Shown: piece after piece, positions 43,128 to 55,253 of the stretch
How positions within the stretch are numbered: the first letter of the stretch is position 1
How the letters are laid out: each line of letters begins with the position of its first letter
DNA from: Selaginella moellendorffii
Taxonomy: Eukaryota > Streptophyta > Lycopodiopsida > Selaginellales > Selaginellaceae
DNA length: 64,000 nucleotides
Direction of reading: 5' to 3'
Assembly (NCBI RefSeq): GCF_000143415.4
Contig: NW_003314271.1
Span: 1,325,676-1,389,675 of the forward strand
Position numbers and translations under genes: made by a program
The notes under the pieces: model-generated
Database searches by the model: none
What the model was told of the DNA's origin: nothing
Seen by the model: only the letters and a program-made list of their open reading frames with translations

Positions 43128-44992
43128 TGTGAGACACAAAATCCCTAGGCCCCAAAGTGGAGCCGGAAAGGGTGCCACGTGGTAGTGGCCGAAGCAAAAG
43201 CCAAACAAGCATAACACGTTTGGACAAAAAGCTCCAACTTGGAAGGTCGAGAGCGGGAGTGGAACTCCCAACAAAGTGCTCAAGGAGCAAGCATGAGGCA
43301 ACCAATAAGCAAGGCCCCAAGAAGGACCCAAAAAGGACCAACGCATGACACGTGGAAGTGTCTAAGATGGAGTCCGAGATAGACCTGAAGTGGAGTCCGA
43401 GATGGAGTCCGAGATGGACTCGAGATAGAGTCTGAGATGGACCCGAGTTGGAGTCCGAAATGGACCCGAAGTGGAGTCCAAGATAGAGTCTGAGATGGAC
43501 CCGAGATGGAGTCCAAGATGGACCCGAGATGGAGTCCGAGATGGACCCGAGATGGAGTCTGAGATGGACCCGAGATGGACTCGAGATGGACCCGAGATGG
43601 AGTCCGAGATGGACCTGAGATGGAGTCCGAGATGGACCCGAGATGGACCCGAGATGGAGTCCGAGATGGAGTCCGAGATGGACCTAAGATGGAGTCTGAG
43701 ATGGACCTAAGATGGAGTCCGAGATGGACCCGAGATGGAGTCCGAGATGGACCCGAGATGGAGTCCGAGATGGACCCGAGATGGAGTTCGAGATGGAGTC
43801 CGAGATGGAATACGAGATGGACCCGATATGGAGTCCAAGATGGAATCGAGACCAAGACCGAGGCCAAGACCAAGTCCAAGTCCGAAACCGGGACCGAGAC
43901 CGAATCTAAGTCCGAGTCCGAGTCCGAGTCCAAGTCCAAGTCCGAGTCCGAATACTAATACAGGTAGTTGGGTGAAAGCCTAAAGCGATCGTCCCCCAAG
44001 GGGGGGGGCTGCGGGGGGTTCCAAAAGTATAGTAGGGAGAGTGTGGGGGTTGGAGCCCAGTGGAGCCAGTTTGGCCAGGAAAGGCCAGTTTGGCCCAGGA
44101 AAAGCCAATTTGGCCCAGGAAGGCCATGCCCAGTGTTGGGTGATGAACTGACCACTGAGAAGTCCAAGACTAGAGTGAATACAGACTAACAAGCACGGTA
44201 GCTTGGTGAAGTGTTCAAGAGCTGACTCTAGTTCCCCAGGGAGATCGACTGGCCGATGCTCCCAGTCCAAGTGTGGGTGGCACTACCTACTTGGATACCT
44301 GGCATGGCTCAATAGAACCTTGCTCTAAGCCCATGGCTAGAGCACCCAAAGGTGGAAGGCGGGGAAAGTACCCAGGAGGCCCGTATAGGGCCACGGTGTT
44401 CCGAAATGTTGTTCCAAAGGCCTAGACTGTGGAAAGGAAGAGGAGTAGTCCTCTAGTGTAGTGACCAAGGATACAGTTGGGTGGTGAGGAAGTCCTAGAG
44501 GACCGTGGGACTTAGTGGTCGGGCCTGTGGGCCTCGATCTAGTGGTAGTGTTGGTGAACACGGCCATGGGTAGAAAGGGACTTGGTGGGGACCGGAAAAG
44601 GAATATTAGGGAAGGCTAATCCCCACGTCTATGGGCATCCTAAGGATGCTAAGGTGTGGATCTGGATTGATCACTCATGGACGGATGGCCTTGTCCTCGG
44701 GAGACGGGATTGTGATGTAGGTGGTTTTAGACCACCAGTGTGACCAAGGTGAAGGGGCATAGCTTTAGCATAACAGGCTGATATGTCATCAATACCTTGG
44801 GGTGTCGGTTATGGGATCGGACACATGGAGCACTTGGACTAGGTGCAAAAGTTGAGTGGCGGGGATGCCATTCTCGAGGCTAGCAAGCCCAAGTCCAAAA
44901 TAGGATTTATGGAGGTTGTAAGAGAGACTCTTCCAAGTGGTCGGAGGTGTGGTTAAGTGACTAAAGTAGAATGGAAAATTTGGTCGCTTACA
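43128..44992 (+). repeat. Solo LTR of the element X family
   Basis: 1865 bp from TGTGAGACAC to CGCTTACA, flanked by the 5-bp duplication CTTAC (43123-43127 and 44993-44997). About 43360-43950 is a long array of a 12-bp unit alternating GAGATGGAGTCC and GAGATGGACCC. No internal element sequence is attached, so it is the product of LTR-LTR recombination. Confidence 0.92.
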
Positions 44993-44997
44993 CTTAC

Positions 44998-45215
44998 TCT
45001 AACTTCTAGTTTACCCTTTTTCAGCACACACCTAATGCCACTAATTTTTGGCATGATTGGTGAGAAAGAACTGTATGCACACAACTTTTGTACAATCACC
45101 TCAGAAACAGAGGGAAGATACAATCTTTCTTGCTTAAGCCCATCCCAAATTAAGAATTAAAGCTTTGCATTAGCACGAATAACAACTTTTGCTACTTTGA
45201 TACCATATATAGTGC
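44998..45215 (-). mobile_element. Right end of element Y with primer-binding site remnant
   Basis: Continues Y after the solo LTR. On the minus strand TGGTATCAAAGTAGC at about 45194-45208 resembles an iMet primer site. Part of this piece (45110-45185) also resembles 40327-40410 in Y, so the block is rearranged. Confidence 0.5.
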
Positions 45216-48200
45216 ATTTTATTTCTCTCCCCTACTGAGTTAAGAGGAATTAACACCTCCATTTCCACATTGAAATTATCAATTCTTCTATTATGTAGAT
45301 CAACTGTTCCATATAAGATAATTAATCATCCACCTATACCGCAATCCTATGGTAGATACATTATCCATGGATGCCTTATAAGACAAAGGACATACTTATG
45401 AATTCTCAATATATACGATTTCAATTTTAGAGGTAGAAATATACTTTGCTCAAGGGTATATTATATTTTAAATAGCCATTAATCAATGGGAATCAAACCC
45501 ATACCATTTGCTCTAATACCACATATATCTATTTCCCTTTAAAATAACAAAAAAAGATAATTATTTGACCTTAATGATTAATTTATCCCCATTTATCCCT
45601 CAAGGTTCCAAGGATCCATAGTGATAATATATTCAAATCTCATCCCATAATCATATGTGTTATAATATGCAACAAGTTTACATCAATAATTATTTTTTAC
45701 CTTTCCAAATGATATATAGCCTTGCAAAACTTAATTAATAATTTTAAAATTTTGACAAACATGATATTTAAAAGCATAAAAACACATAGTATGGATTTAA
45801 AGAAAGTGTGAAGAAGGTAATTTTTTCTTCAAATAAATATTATTTTATTTTAAGTTTTAAATAACTTATTGATTACAAAGTAAATATTTAAATTCTTTGA
45901 TAAGAAGTTTCCCTCAAACGAATTTATTTATATAAACTGTAGAGAAATATTAAAATAAAGACTTTTTTAAAATTATGATATTTTTATTAAACTACAATTG
46001 AAAAAATGAGATTAGCTTGCGAGCTGAACACTTTAGCTTATGAGCTAAAATCTTTCACTCATGAGCTTAAAAGTGATCTAAACTCTAGCTTAACAAAAGA
46101 AATTAAACTACCAAATATCAATCCCAATATATAATATGACTTTCCTAGCCAACCAATAAAGTCAAATTAAGTTCTCAGTACAAGGAGTAAACTTTTTAGT
46201 TTAAGCTTTTAGGGATATCACCCATCCAATACTATCCAACCTCAAGATGTTTAATTTCAATTACTCCAAAACTTTTAAGCGATTGAAAAAGAAATTATTC
46301 TTTTATTCATAAGTATTTTTGTTAACCCTAATGAACCTTTTCATAAGCCATTCTTTTTGGCTGTTGATACAGCCTTTATCTACTTTCACTAACAAAAATA
46401 AAAATAACAAAAAATAATAATGATCGCTTGAAATAACAATATATATTGTGTATTTTGCTTAATTCTCTTTCACAATATAAATTGAATGAATTATGTTTTC
46501 TTATATCAGTGGCTTCTTATATATCAAGCATATAGAGTTTTCCATAAAGTGGGTTCTTTGAGAAGGATGTATTGATATAACATTATGATATTATTCAGGT
46601 ATTCTAAAGTAATAAAACCTATAAGAAACCCCATTAAGAAACTATAAACTAAAACCATAATATTTCAGTGAATATGTCAGTACACTATAAAGTTTAGAAA
46701 GATAGTACTTTCAAGTAATATCTAGAAATATGGAAAAACAATTATATAGCTTAAAGGAAGTATATCTTAAATTATGTAGTGTATTGATAAACCACAGTAT
46801 AATAAATAAACAATAACTCAATAAGTCAATATAAAAGTACTAATATTTTCTTCACTAAAATTTCAAATTTAAAAATATTCAATTACCATAAATAACTTTA
46901 GAATGGAAATGCAATTAAAGAATATCTGTTATCTATATAAAGAGGGCCAATACTTTTAAATTTTACCATTAGGAACCATCAATGGAAAAACAAGAGCAAA
47001 GTTGTAGTGCTTAATATTAATTTTAAAATTATTACTTGTAGAGTGAAATTAAAAAATATGGTAAAGATGGAAGTAATATCACTTGTTCATTTTGGCAATT
47101 TGTAAGATTTTCATAGTGCATTACAATTATAACCAATATGAAAGTTTGAAACTTGTGAATCATTATAAATGCTATAGTTTGAAGACTAAGGAGGTTCATT
47201 ACATATTGTTTAATTCTCATTATAATCAATAATAGTTTCAAATATCTACAATTTTTTATCAAATTGATTATTATTTGAGTTTGCAATATTAAAAACGTTG
47301 GTTTTATATTTCATCTTTTGTATAATTGCCCTCAAAACATAACAGAGGCGATGAATTTTCCAAGCATTTTAAAAGTACTTCAACACATGAAAAAAGTGAA
47401 GTAAGAGATAAAAGTATTAATATAGATACACATCACAATATAGTAGAAAGATAAGAAAACTGTGTTCCCTAGTGAAACGAACAGTCCTAGAATATTCCTT
47501 CACCTAGCAAGGTATGTGGGAGAAGGGCCAAAGGTTTTGTGTGCATCTTCATTTAGAAGGGTCTGAATTGGTATTGCTTGGGCTTGCTGATTTGGAGAAC
47601 GGTTCGATTTCCAAAACTGAAAGCTTAATTTTGAGAAGGGTTGAGAAGACAAAAATAGCAATAGATACTTGATATGCAAAAAATTCAAGGATGGAAACAA
47701 AATCAATAGAAAAATCCAGCTATCATTTTGCATACGTACAATAGCCCTGCACCAAAAGTCTCAAAGAAGAGTGAGAGAGAGAGAAAAGCATACATTTTAG
47801 AATATGCTTTAAATTTGGTAAGTGGTCTAATGTCCATCTCTGCATCTACTTAGCTGACAATCATATCCACACACACACATAATGCTCAGAACCCTTGCCA
47901 GCTCTCTAGCTTCCCATGTATGGAAAGCTGGAGCAACGTAGTGTCAAAACCAGTCCATCACTACTGATATCCTGATTCTTGCAACCCAACATTCCTGCAG
48001 AAACTGCAAACTGGTTGGATCACCAGCTCTACCCTTGAGAGCCGGAGCAAGCCTACTCGCATGTATAGCCTGCCTTCCCTCTCTGACCACCCATGCCCCT
48101 TCCTCATTATCCATAAATGTTTTCCCATAATCATGTTGACTGAAGGTGGCCCATGGGCAGTAGACTTTTAGTATTGTACTAGTACTACCCAGCAAATAGT

Positions 48201-48462
48201 GAATACAAAAGTGTTAATGCTTATGTATGTAAATTTGTGAAGATCAATTAATTAATAAAATCTTCTTGTAACTAAAAAGAAAGAGTGTTACTTGGTATAT
48301 ACAAAAAAAAAAAATCTTTTAAAAGTATTAATGTAAAATTTATATAAAAGACTAAGTATTTGAAATATATAGAATGTTTCAAACCATGACTAAGTTACAA
48401 ATTTAAAAATCCCCCCAATGATACCTTATATAGACGGATAGAGATACACTCTGCGAGTACAT
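45216..48462. other. AT-rich intergenic region with old LTR remains
   Basis: No convincing gene. The block 45480-45690 is shared with 54230-54440 and includes a TCTAATACCA motif, the reverse of an iMet primer site, so it is an old LTR-element junction. The remainder is low-complexity AT-rich sequence with isolated short frames lacking any domain. Confidence 0.6.
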
Positions 48463-48598
48463 GAAAAAATTGTGTTGGAAGGACAAACACAACCTCAATA
48501 CCTCAGTGATGAGCGTGTGGGTGAAAGCACCAGAGGAAATGTCTTATGCGATAGTCTTCCATGCCAAGGAAAGACTTTTCCTGGCATTTTGACTTGGA
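48463..48598. ncRNA. Duplicated 135-bp sequence with RNA-like hairpins, copy A
   Basis: About 90% identical to 52561-52696, while the surroundings differ. It can form TTGTGTT/AACACAA, GGTG/CACC and an 11-bp hairpin ATGCCA-GGAAA / TTTCC-TGGCAT with loop GACT. GTGATGA resembles a snoRNA C box, but no D box was found. It could also be a small dispersed repeat; its function and strand are unknown. Confidence 0.3.
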
Positions 48599-48684
48599 AG
48601 TAAAACATACTCTGGAATCCAGCCGGTGGAGACACTCCTCAATTGAAAGGAATCGATTGATATGGAAGAACTTTTTGAAAACTC

Positions 48685-49998
48685 CTACGACATTTGCTTT
48701 ATGACTGCGTTGGAAACAAAGATGTAAACCAGTACTATGACCGCCACTATGATCATAAGAAGATGTTTATCTCTGACTTTCACAACTGCTCTCATACAAC
48801 GCCTGCAAAACAAAACAAAAAACTTTTTCTTTTCTTAAAAAAAAAAAAAAAACTTACTCCAGAGGAAACTTAAGCACAGTGACGTTGTCTAGATTTTCTT
48901 TTGCAGCCTGAAACTGTAAACACGAAAAGTAAGTGAATGGCTATGGAAAAACAAACATTCTTACCTCGAGCATTACACCATCCAAACGTAAGAGTACGTT
49001 TGGCATCTCCTCATGGTAGTTTTCAAGCAAAACCATTCTCATGTACTCAAGATATGAAAGCAAGATTTTGCGCCTAGCCACTAGCTCTCTGACCTTTCCA
49101 ACCAAACGCACTTGCGAGAATCCTTTCTCACCTTGAGGGACTCTGGGGAAGACCTTCTGGAATGGTACCTGGGACTGAGTCTCTTCACTGGAGGAGCTGA
49201 TGTTGAGACTGGGTCTCTTGCTCATCCAGCCTTCGATCATGCGCTCAACGCCATCTCCAAACACCTCGATCGTGCTAAGCGTGCAGTAAAAGTTCGTCCC
49301 ATAGTGTGACAAGTATCTCAGCTTGAGATACCTCGCCCACACCGGTACTGACAGCGTAAACCTCGGCGGAATCCTCACATCCTTCGCCTCGAACCTCCCC
49401 AAGAGTTTCCACTCCTCGGTTGGGTGCTCCAGACTTCCCAGGAGCTCCAGTTCCCTTGGATTGGACGAGAGGAGCTCGTAGTTGGCGATGGCGATGGTGA
49501 CCACCAGAGTCTCCTCGGAGAGCTCCACAACCACGAACTTTTCTTCGGCACTGCATGGGCTGCGGAAGTGCTTATCCTTGTCCTTGTTGAGAACGTAGTC
49601 ACCCTCGGCTTCCTTGTTCGCTCCTATAACTTTGGCGCCCAGCGAGGCTGCGGCATAGTTTTCCTCCACGAGGATGTCCGAGGTTTCACTCGCCACTGTG
49701 CCAAGATCCTCAGGCTGGAAAGTTTCGCAACTCAATGACTTAACAATAAGAAAACATGAGCGCAGAAGCCTACCTCGGCGCAAGATCCGGCAAAATCAGC
49801 CCTGCATCCGCGGAAATCTCCGACCTGCATTTCATCGCGCTCCTCCCCAGCCTGGAGCTCATCGGAGAGCTGCGCTTCGAAAATCTGCGCTTCATTGGTC
49901 TCCGGATCCCCGTAATGGAGCTCAATCCCGATCCCGGATCCCGACACGAACCAGAAGAGTAAGATCAGAACCACCGGAAGACGAAGATCGCCCGCCAT
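48685..49998 (-). CDS. SUN-domain membrane protein 1 (mid-SUN/SUCO type)
   Basis: Exons 49774-49998, 48965-49714, 48858-48913 and 48685-48802; introns of 59, 51 and 55 nt with GT-AG ends and consistent phases. Predicted 382 residues. The N-terminal hydrophobic segment (LPVVLILLFWFVSG) is a signal peptide or anchor. The SUN domain starts with [15 protein letters not shown] and continues through [28 protein letters not shown] and [28 protein letters not shown], the SUCO/plant mid-SUN pattern. A C-terminal membrane helix (LLMIIVAVIVLVYIFV) comes from the last exon. Such proteins act in the ER and nuclear envelope, probably in membrane-protein assembly. ATG 49998 was chosen because the signal segment follows directly. 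The gene appears intact. Confidence 0.88.
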
Positions 49999-50062
49999 AC
50001 CTCCTGAAGAACAAGAAACCCTACAATGCCGAGGGCTTTTAGATTGGAGGGAAAAAGACACG

Positions 50063-50070
50063 AACCCTAA
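50063..50070 (+). promoter_or_regulatory. Telo-box-like AACCCTAA between SUN gene 1 and the PPR fragment
   Basis: The motif lies 65 bp upstream of the SUN gene 1 ATG (minus strand) and about 80 bp before the divergent PPR reading frame. Telo-boxes are common in promoters of plant growth-related genes; the role here is inferred. Confidence 0.35.
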
Positions 50071-50148
50071 ATTTTGAAAACCACTTAAGTGGCATATTCC
50101 AGTATCAAAATATGACGCACGCCTTTCTTCGTTTCTGGATCAATCGCA

Positions 50149-50681
50149 ATGGACGCATTCAACTTGGCTCTTTCCTTGGCATGTTTTCGTCTCGTTATAC
50201 ATCCATCATCGTCCTGCGCATCTCAAGCTCCAGTTCCACTGCAAGAATTGCGTGAAGCGAGTCAAGAAATCGGTGGCATTTTGGATCGCGCAATGTTGTG
50301 CGACATCTCGTTCGTGTCGAAGAGGCTGGCCTGGATCGCCCATACAGAATGTCGGGGGCACGAAACGGCTCTTTGATCTGGAATGTTCTTCTCACGGCAT
50401 TGGCCCAGAGCGGGCATTTTGACGATGCGAAGCGTGTCCTTGCTTCCATGCCCGAGTGGGATCTCATCTTCTACACGGCAATGCTGGTGGCGTTCTCGCA
50501 GAACGAAGACCTCGAAAACGCGCGGAAGCTCTTTGATGCGATGCCGGAGAGGAATCTCGTCAGCTGGAACTCGATTCTCTCGGCTTTCTCGCAGAACGGG
50601 CATTTGCGGGAAGATTCCAAGTATCTCTTCAATTCGTACGGAAACGCCATGTACGAACAGCTAGAGAATATTCGCAATTGA
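50149..50681 (+). pseudogene. PPR protein fragment
   Basis: From 50149 a frame with a hydrophobic start runs to TGA near 50376. The PPR part is in another frame (50298-50681) and holds about three motifs: WNVLLTALAQSGHFDDAKRVLASMP, FYTAMLVAFSQNEDLENARKLFDAMPERN and SWNSILSAFSQNGHL. PPR proteins bind organelle RNA; the alternation of motif types matches the PLS class. A frame break and the very small motif number make it a relic or truncated copy. It lies head to head with SUN gene 1. Confidence 0.7.
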
Positions 50682-50854
50682 AATCTGGCGGGGAATGGTT
50701 TCCAGGGTCGAATCCTGCCAGGGGTGCGGTGGCGATGGACAAGGCACCGATGCCTCTCCTCTAAGGTATTTCAGGGATGTGTTCTTCCTCTGGCGCGGGC
50801 TAGGGTTTATAGAAACGCCGATCTAGGTTCTTTCGTCGATCGATCGCCGGCGGT

Positions 50855-52446
50855 ATGGTGAGCGATCTACGTCTTGTGGTGCTCGTGCTCTTGATCGTGT
50901 CGGGACTGGGGATCGGGATGGAACTCCATTCCAAGCTTCCGGAGGTCGATGAAGCTTCAATCCCGGGGATTTTGCAGGCGCATCACCCGATTCTCGAGCT
51001 GGAAGAGCAGCGCCTCGATATTTCGTCCCGTGACAGGGCAAGTTCTCCACTTCTATCTCGCTTCTTCTTCCATCTTGTTTCTGACGAGAATTCCAGAATT
51101 CTAGCAACGGTGAAGAAGAAGTCAGTGCCTCCGAAGAACGAAGTGTTCCTCTCGCTAGTCCAGACGAGCATATGCAAATGCCGAGGATTGAGTTCCCGGG
51201 AAGCGAGAATCAGAGGCTATTCGAAGCAATCTCTCCAGTTGAGGTCCTTCCATCTTGTTTTTCTGAGCTGACGAAAATTTCCAGAATTCTGGCAACGGTC
51301 AAGAAGCGAGTGAAGAAGTCAGTGCCTCCACACAGCTAGCGGAAGAACGAAGTGTTCCTCTCGCCAAACGAAGTGTTCCTCTTGCTAGCGCTACTCGAGA
51401 CGAGCATATGAGGACTGAGTTCCTGGCAAGCGAGAATCAAGACGACGAGAACAGGCACAAGCTCAATCGCAAACAACATCACAACTATGCCGCAGCCTCA
51501 CTCGGTGCAAAAGTTCTGGGCGTAAACAAGGAAGGCAAGGGTGGTGGCAACATTCTCATCAAGGACAACGACAAGTACTTTCGAAACCCATGCGGCGCCA
51601 AGGACAAGTTCGTGATTGTGGAGCTGGCTGAAGAAATTCTGGTGGAAACATTTGTCATCGCCAACTACGAGCTCTACTCGTCCAATCCAAGGGAGCTGGA
51701 GCTTCTCGGAAGCCTGAGTTATCCTTCGTCAGGGTGGAAACTCTTGGGGAAGTTCGAGGCGAAGAACGTCAGGCAGCCTCAGAGGTTTATTCTAGCGAAG
51801 CAGGAGTGGGCGAGGTACCTCAAGCTCAGGATGTTGTCACATTATGGGACGGAGTTCTATTGCACGCTTAGCTCCGTGGAGGTGTTTGGAGTCGCAATCG
51901 GGCGCATGCTTGAAGACTTGATTGGCAGTTCGCCAGGGGATTCCAGCAGTGTTTCCACCACGTCGGTCAACAAGTTCCTCATCGAACAGCTGAAGCAACT
52001 AGAAAGCGAGCAGAAAACTTTCGAAGAGTACGTGGAGGTTTCGAACTCCCAGAACACTGCTGCTGTCAATGACTACCAAGAGGAGCTCACCAACGTGATG
52101 GAGCAGCTTAAGAGTCTTAACGACTCTGTGCAAGAGCAAGTAAGAAAGCCTTTTCTTATGTTTTCTTCTCTCATTACTTCATCTTTGCAGCACCGTCTTG
52201 TGAAGGAGATGTATTCCGAATCCATGGAGGGACTGAGGTTTACTTTTCTCTCAAGCCTAGTGCATTTCTCATGTTTGCTTACTTTTCTTTTGCAGTCTAT
52301 GTAGGAAGGAAGTAGATCGCATAGCAAATGGACAGGTGCACTCGCTCATGTTGACGTTGGTGGCGATGCTTGTGGTTGTATCCAAGCTACGAATCCTCGT
52401 CCGCCTTGCGCTCACAGGGTTTTTGGTAATCCTAGTACTGATGTAA
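50855..52446 (+). CDS. SUN-domain membrane protein 2 (mid-SUN/SUCO type)
   Basis: Exons 50855-51029 (or -51041), 51089-51243, 51285-52139, 52191-52237 and 52296-52446, all phases consistent; about 460 residues. The start segment [20 protein letters not shown] matches SUN gene 1. Exons 2 and 3 begin with a duplicated segment ([12 protein letters not shown] and [15 protein letters not shown], each followed by SVPLA and DEHM). The SUN domain lies in exon 3 ([58 protein letters not shown]), then a coiled coil ([15 protein letters not shown]). The C-terminus has hydrophobic [12 protein letters not shown] and [11 protein letters not shown] segments. It is a paralogue of SUN gene 1 in opposite orientation, probably at the nuclear envelope or ER. 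Confidence 0.85.
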
Positions 52447-52560
52447 AGATTTTCGAGACTGCTAGCAATTGTTTTTTGTACGCTATAATCCAACTGCACC
52501 GTCACAACCTCTGGAAATTAATATTCATTCGGAAGACGGGACCATTTCACAGCCCAACGT

Positions 52561-52696
52561 GAAAAAAATTGTGTTGGAGGCACAAACACAATCTTGAATA
52601 CGTCAGTGATGAGCGTGTGGGTGAAAGCACCAGAAGAAATGTCTTATGCGATAGTCTTCCATGCCAAGGAAAGACTTTTCCTGGCATTTTGACTTG
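52561..52696. ncRNA. Duplicated 135-bp sequence with RNA-like hairpins, copy B
   Basis: Second copy of 48463-48598. The three hairpins are retained, including the long one with loop GACT. It lies 115 bp downstream of SUN gene 2; copy A lies 87 bp downstream of SUN gene 1 but in the opposite relative orientation. Confidence 0.3.
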
Positions 52697-52699
52697 CAT

Positions 52700-53430
52700 C
52701 AGCACCTACAAAAAAACAATCCAGCCCCGAAGCTACATCAGAACTAGACCATCTTCAGCTTCCTTTTATGAGGTAAGTGGCAATGCCAATGCCCTAGCCA
52801 TGCACTCTAGACAAGATCCTAGAAAAAGACCAGCTAGTTAAGAACCTGTGCATCCTTCATGCTTGGCAGTCTTTGGTGATGAAAACCTGTCCTCACTCCA
52901 AATATCGCAGCCATGGACACCACGTCTGATCTAACTTCAACCGAGTCCTCTCACGCTTTTGAGACGCTGGTGCATCCACAGCACATGCCATGGATTTTCA
53001 CATCTATCAAACTTGGACATGCAGTGCATTGGTTGTCGCACTTCTAGAACTCGTTCAGTCAGTGCTGACTGCTTGCTGCTCCAGAAAGCTTTGCCTTGCT
53101 TGCCACTGCAGTGGTATAAATGTTGTTTCCTGTTTCATTCAGTTCATGAAAACCAATCAAGATAAACATTTATCACATATTGCAAAGAAGATAAGGACAT
53201 CAAGAAATTATACAAGACACTCCTCAATCTGCTTCCCAAAAAGAAAAAAATTCATTTTGGCCACATATTCCACCTTTAACAGTTTTTTTCCACTTGTATA
53301 TATTTAGAATATTCTATTAACAAGGTTTAGTACATGTATTTATACAGTGAAAGGGTCGACACTAATTACATAATCAGTGTTAGTCTACATAACAGATAGG
53401 GAATATGTTTCGGATGGATAGTGCTTGGAT
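52700..53430. other. Intergenic region after SUN gene 2
   Basis: No gene was recognised; short open frames have no domain features. Confidence 0.5.
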
Positions 53431-53439
53431 TATAGTGTA

Positions 53440-53740
53440 CAAAAAACAATTGCTAACAATCTCAACATCAGTACTAGGATTACCAAAAACCCTATGAGTG
53501 CAAGGTAGATGAGGATTCGTAGCTTGGATACAACCACTCTATGGATTCGGAATGCATTTCCTTCACAAGATGGTGTAGTGATAAAACAAAGGCTCTCAAC
53601 AAAGCATTGCATGTTAACATGAGCAAATGCATTTGTCCATTTGCTATGTGATCTACTTCCTTCCTATATAAACTGCAAAAGAAAAGTAAGTAAACATGGA
53701 AAATGACTAGGCTTGAGAGAAAAGTAGACTTTAGTCCTTA
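53440..53740 (-). pseudogene. Inverted, rearranged copy of the SUN gene 2 3' end
   Basis: On the minus strand this has the last intron and the start of the last exon of SUN gene 2, then a piece of the fourth exon (CATCTTGTGAAGGA...), then the rest of the last exon with the hydrophobic GFLVILVLM. Exon order is scrambled and stops are present, so it is a duplicated fragment. Confidence 0.8.
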
Positions 53741-55253
53741 CACTCATAATTGGGAACATGCACTCAAATTAAAACTCTAGCTAAAGTTAAACCAAAGTGG
53801 TAGATAAAGAAGAAACATTAGGAACATGAGAAGGTGGTTTAAGCTATAAAAAAAAAAAAAAAGTTGGGAAAAAGTAGAAAATAAAGGATTAAATGATAGA
53901 TTGAAAAATTAACACCTACCCCATGAAATCTCTATTTTGTGTCCAAAGTTATCTCCATAATAATCAAAATTGTCATTACAATCTAGAATCCATTAGAGAT
54001 TGTATTTATCGTCTTTTAACAACTTCTACTAAACTAAGGGGAATTAACACCTCTATTTCCACACTAAATTTACCAATCATTCCATTATGTATAAATTAAG
54101 TATTCTATATGAGGCAATTAATCATCCACTTGAGCCAAGAGGAACATCACCCTTACTGCAATCCCAACTATTGATAAATAACCCCTACTAAGCTAAGTAT
54201 TGAATTTATCAATCCTTTTATTGTGTAGAATAATGTGCTCTAATACCATATATAGTGCACCCTATTTTTCTTTCTTTAAGCGAATTGGAAAAGGGGCAAT
54301 TGCTTGATGAAAAAACTTTTAATAACTATTTTATCCTCATTTATCTCCTAAAGTTCCAAAGATTTATGGTGATAGTATATTTAAATTTCATCTCATAATC
54401 ACATGCACTACTTTACATTGGATTTTTTTTGCATCTAATGGATTGCCCATTGCCTCAACTCCACACTATAATAAAAAAATTTCAATCTATTATGCTACAC
54501 TCTCTTTATTAAGAACTTAATATGGCTTAATTTAGAGGTGGTGTCTTAGAGTAATATAATACTTAACATCAAGTTCGTAAAAGTTGTTGGTTTTAAGGTT
54601 TATCTCAACATTTTCACTAGCAAAGGAAAAAAAACACTTTGAATAGATAATTTTTTTATCATTAGTAAAGTCTACTTTATATATCTACTACAACCACTTC
54701 CTCAACTATAGTTACCATCATTTAAAAGTGTGAAATCACTTTCTTTTTCATTTATTTGCATAACATTTCAATAGAAGGCTTTGTTTCAACATGTCTTCCT
54801 TCTTTAAATGCTAAAGCTTTTGAAAAGTTCTTTATTACATATACTAAATCTTATATGTATACTTCATAGAAACTCATTTTCCCCTTCCTTAGCTCAAAAG
54901 AACACTAACTCCATATAAATGATTAAATTTTCCATTGTACTTTAATCACATAACCACACATTTGATTAGTACATTTATTTGTACTTTTATATGTCCACAT
55001 TCTAACTTTGGATATTTATTAAAACCCCAAAGGTAGCATCAAAAGTATATTTGCACTTTGGTCCAAGTGCTCCATATGCTCCAGTTTTGATGACCCTAAA
55101 CCCTATGGTGGTTTATCATAGGATAACCATGGAGCAAAACCTTAACCCTTTATGTGCCATGCCATGTGTCCAAAGGCAATGAAGCAAAACCCAAGTTTCA
55201 GAGCCTTGAGCCACTGAATAAAAGGGCAAAGCCAAACTTCTAAGTATGCAAGC
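53741..55253. repeat. AT-rich region with old LTR-element remains
   Basis: 54010-54440 resembles 45240-45690, and 54420-54780 resembles 61000-61390, including a TCTAATACCA primer-site-like motif at 54239. It is read as minus-strand LTR and leader remains of one old family. No gene was seen. Confidence 0.55.

Noticed and set aside
48463-48598. C/D-box snoRNA gene
   Set aside because: A C-box-like GTGATGA is present, but no D box CTGA at the right distance and no terminal stem joining the boxes.
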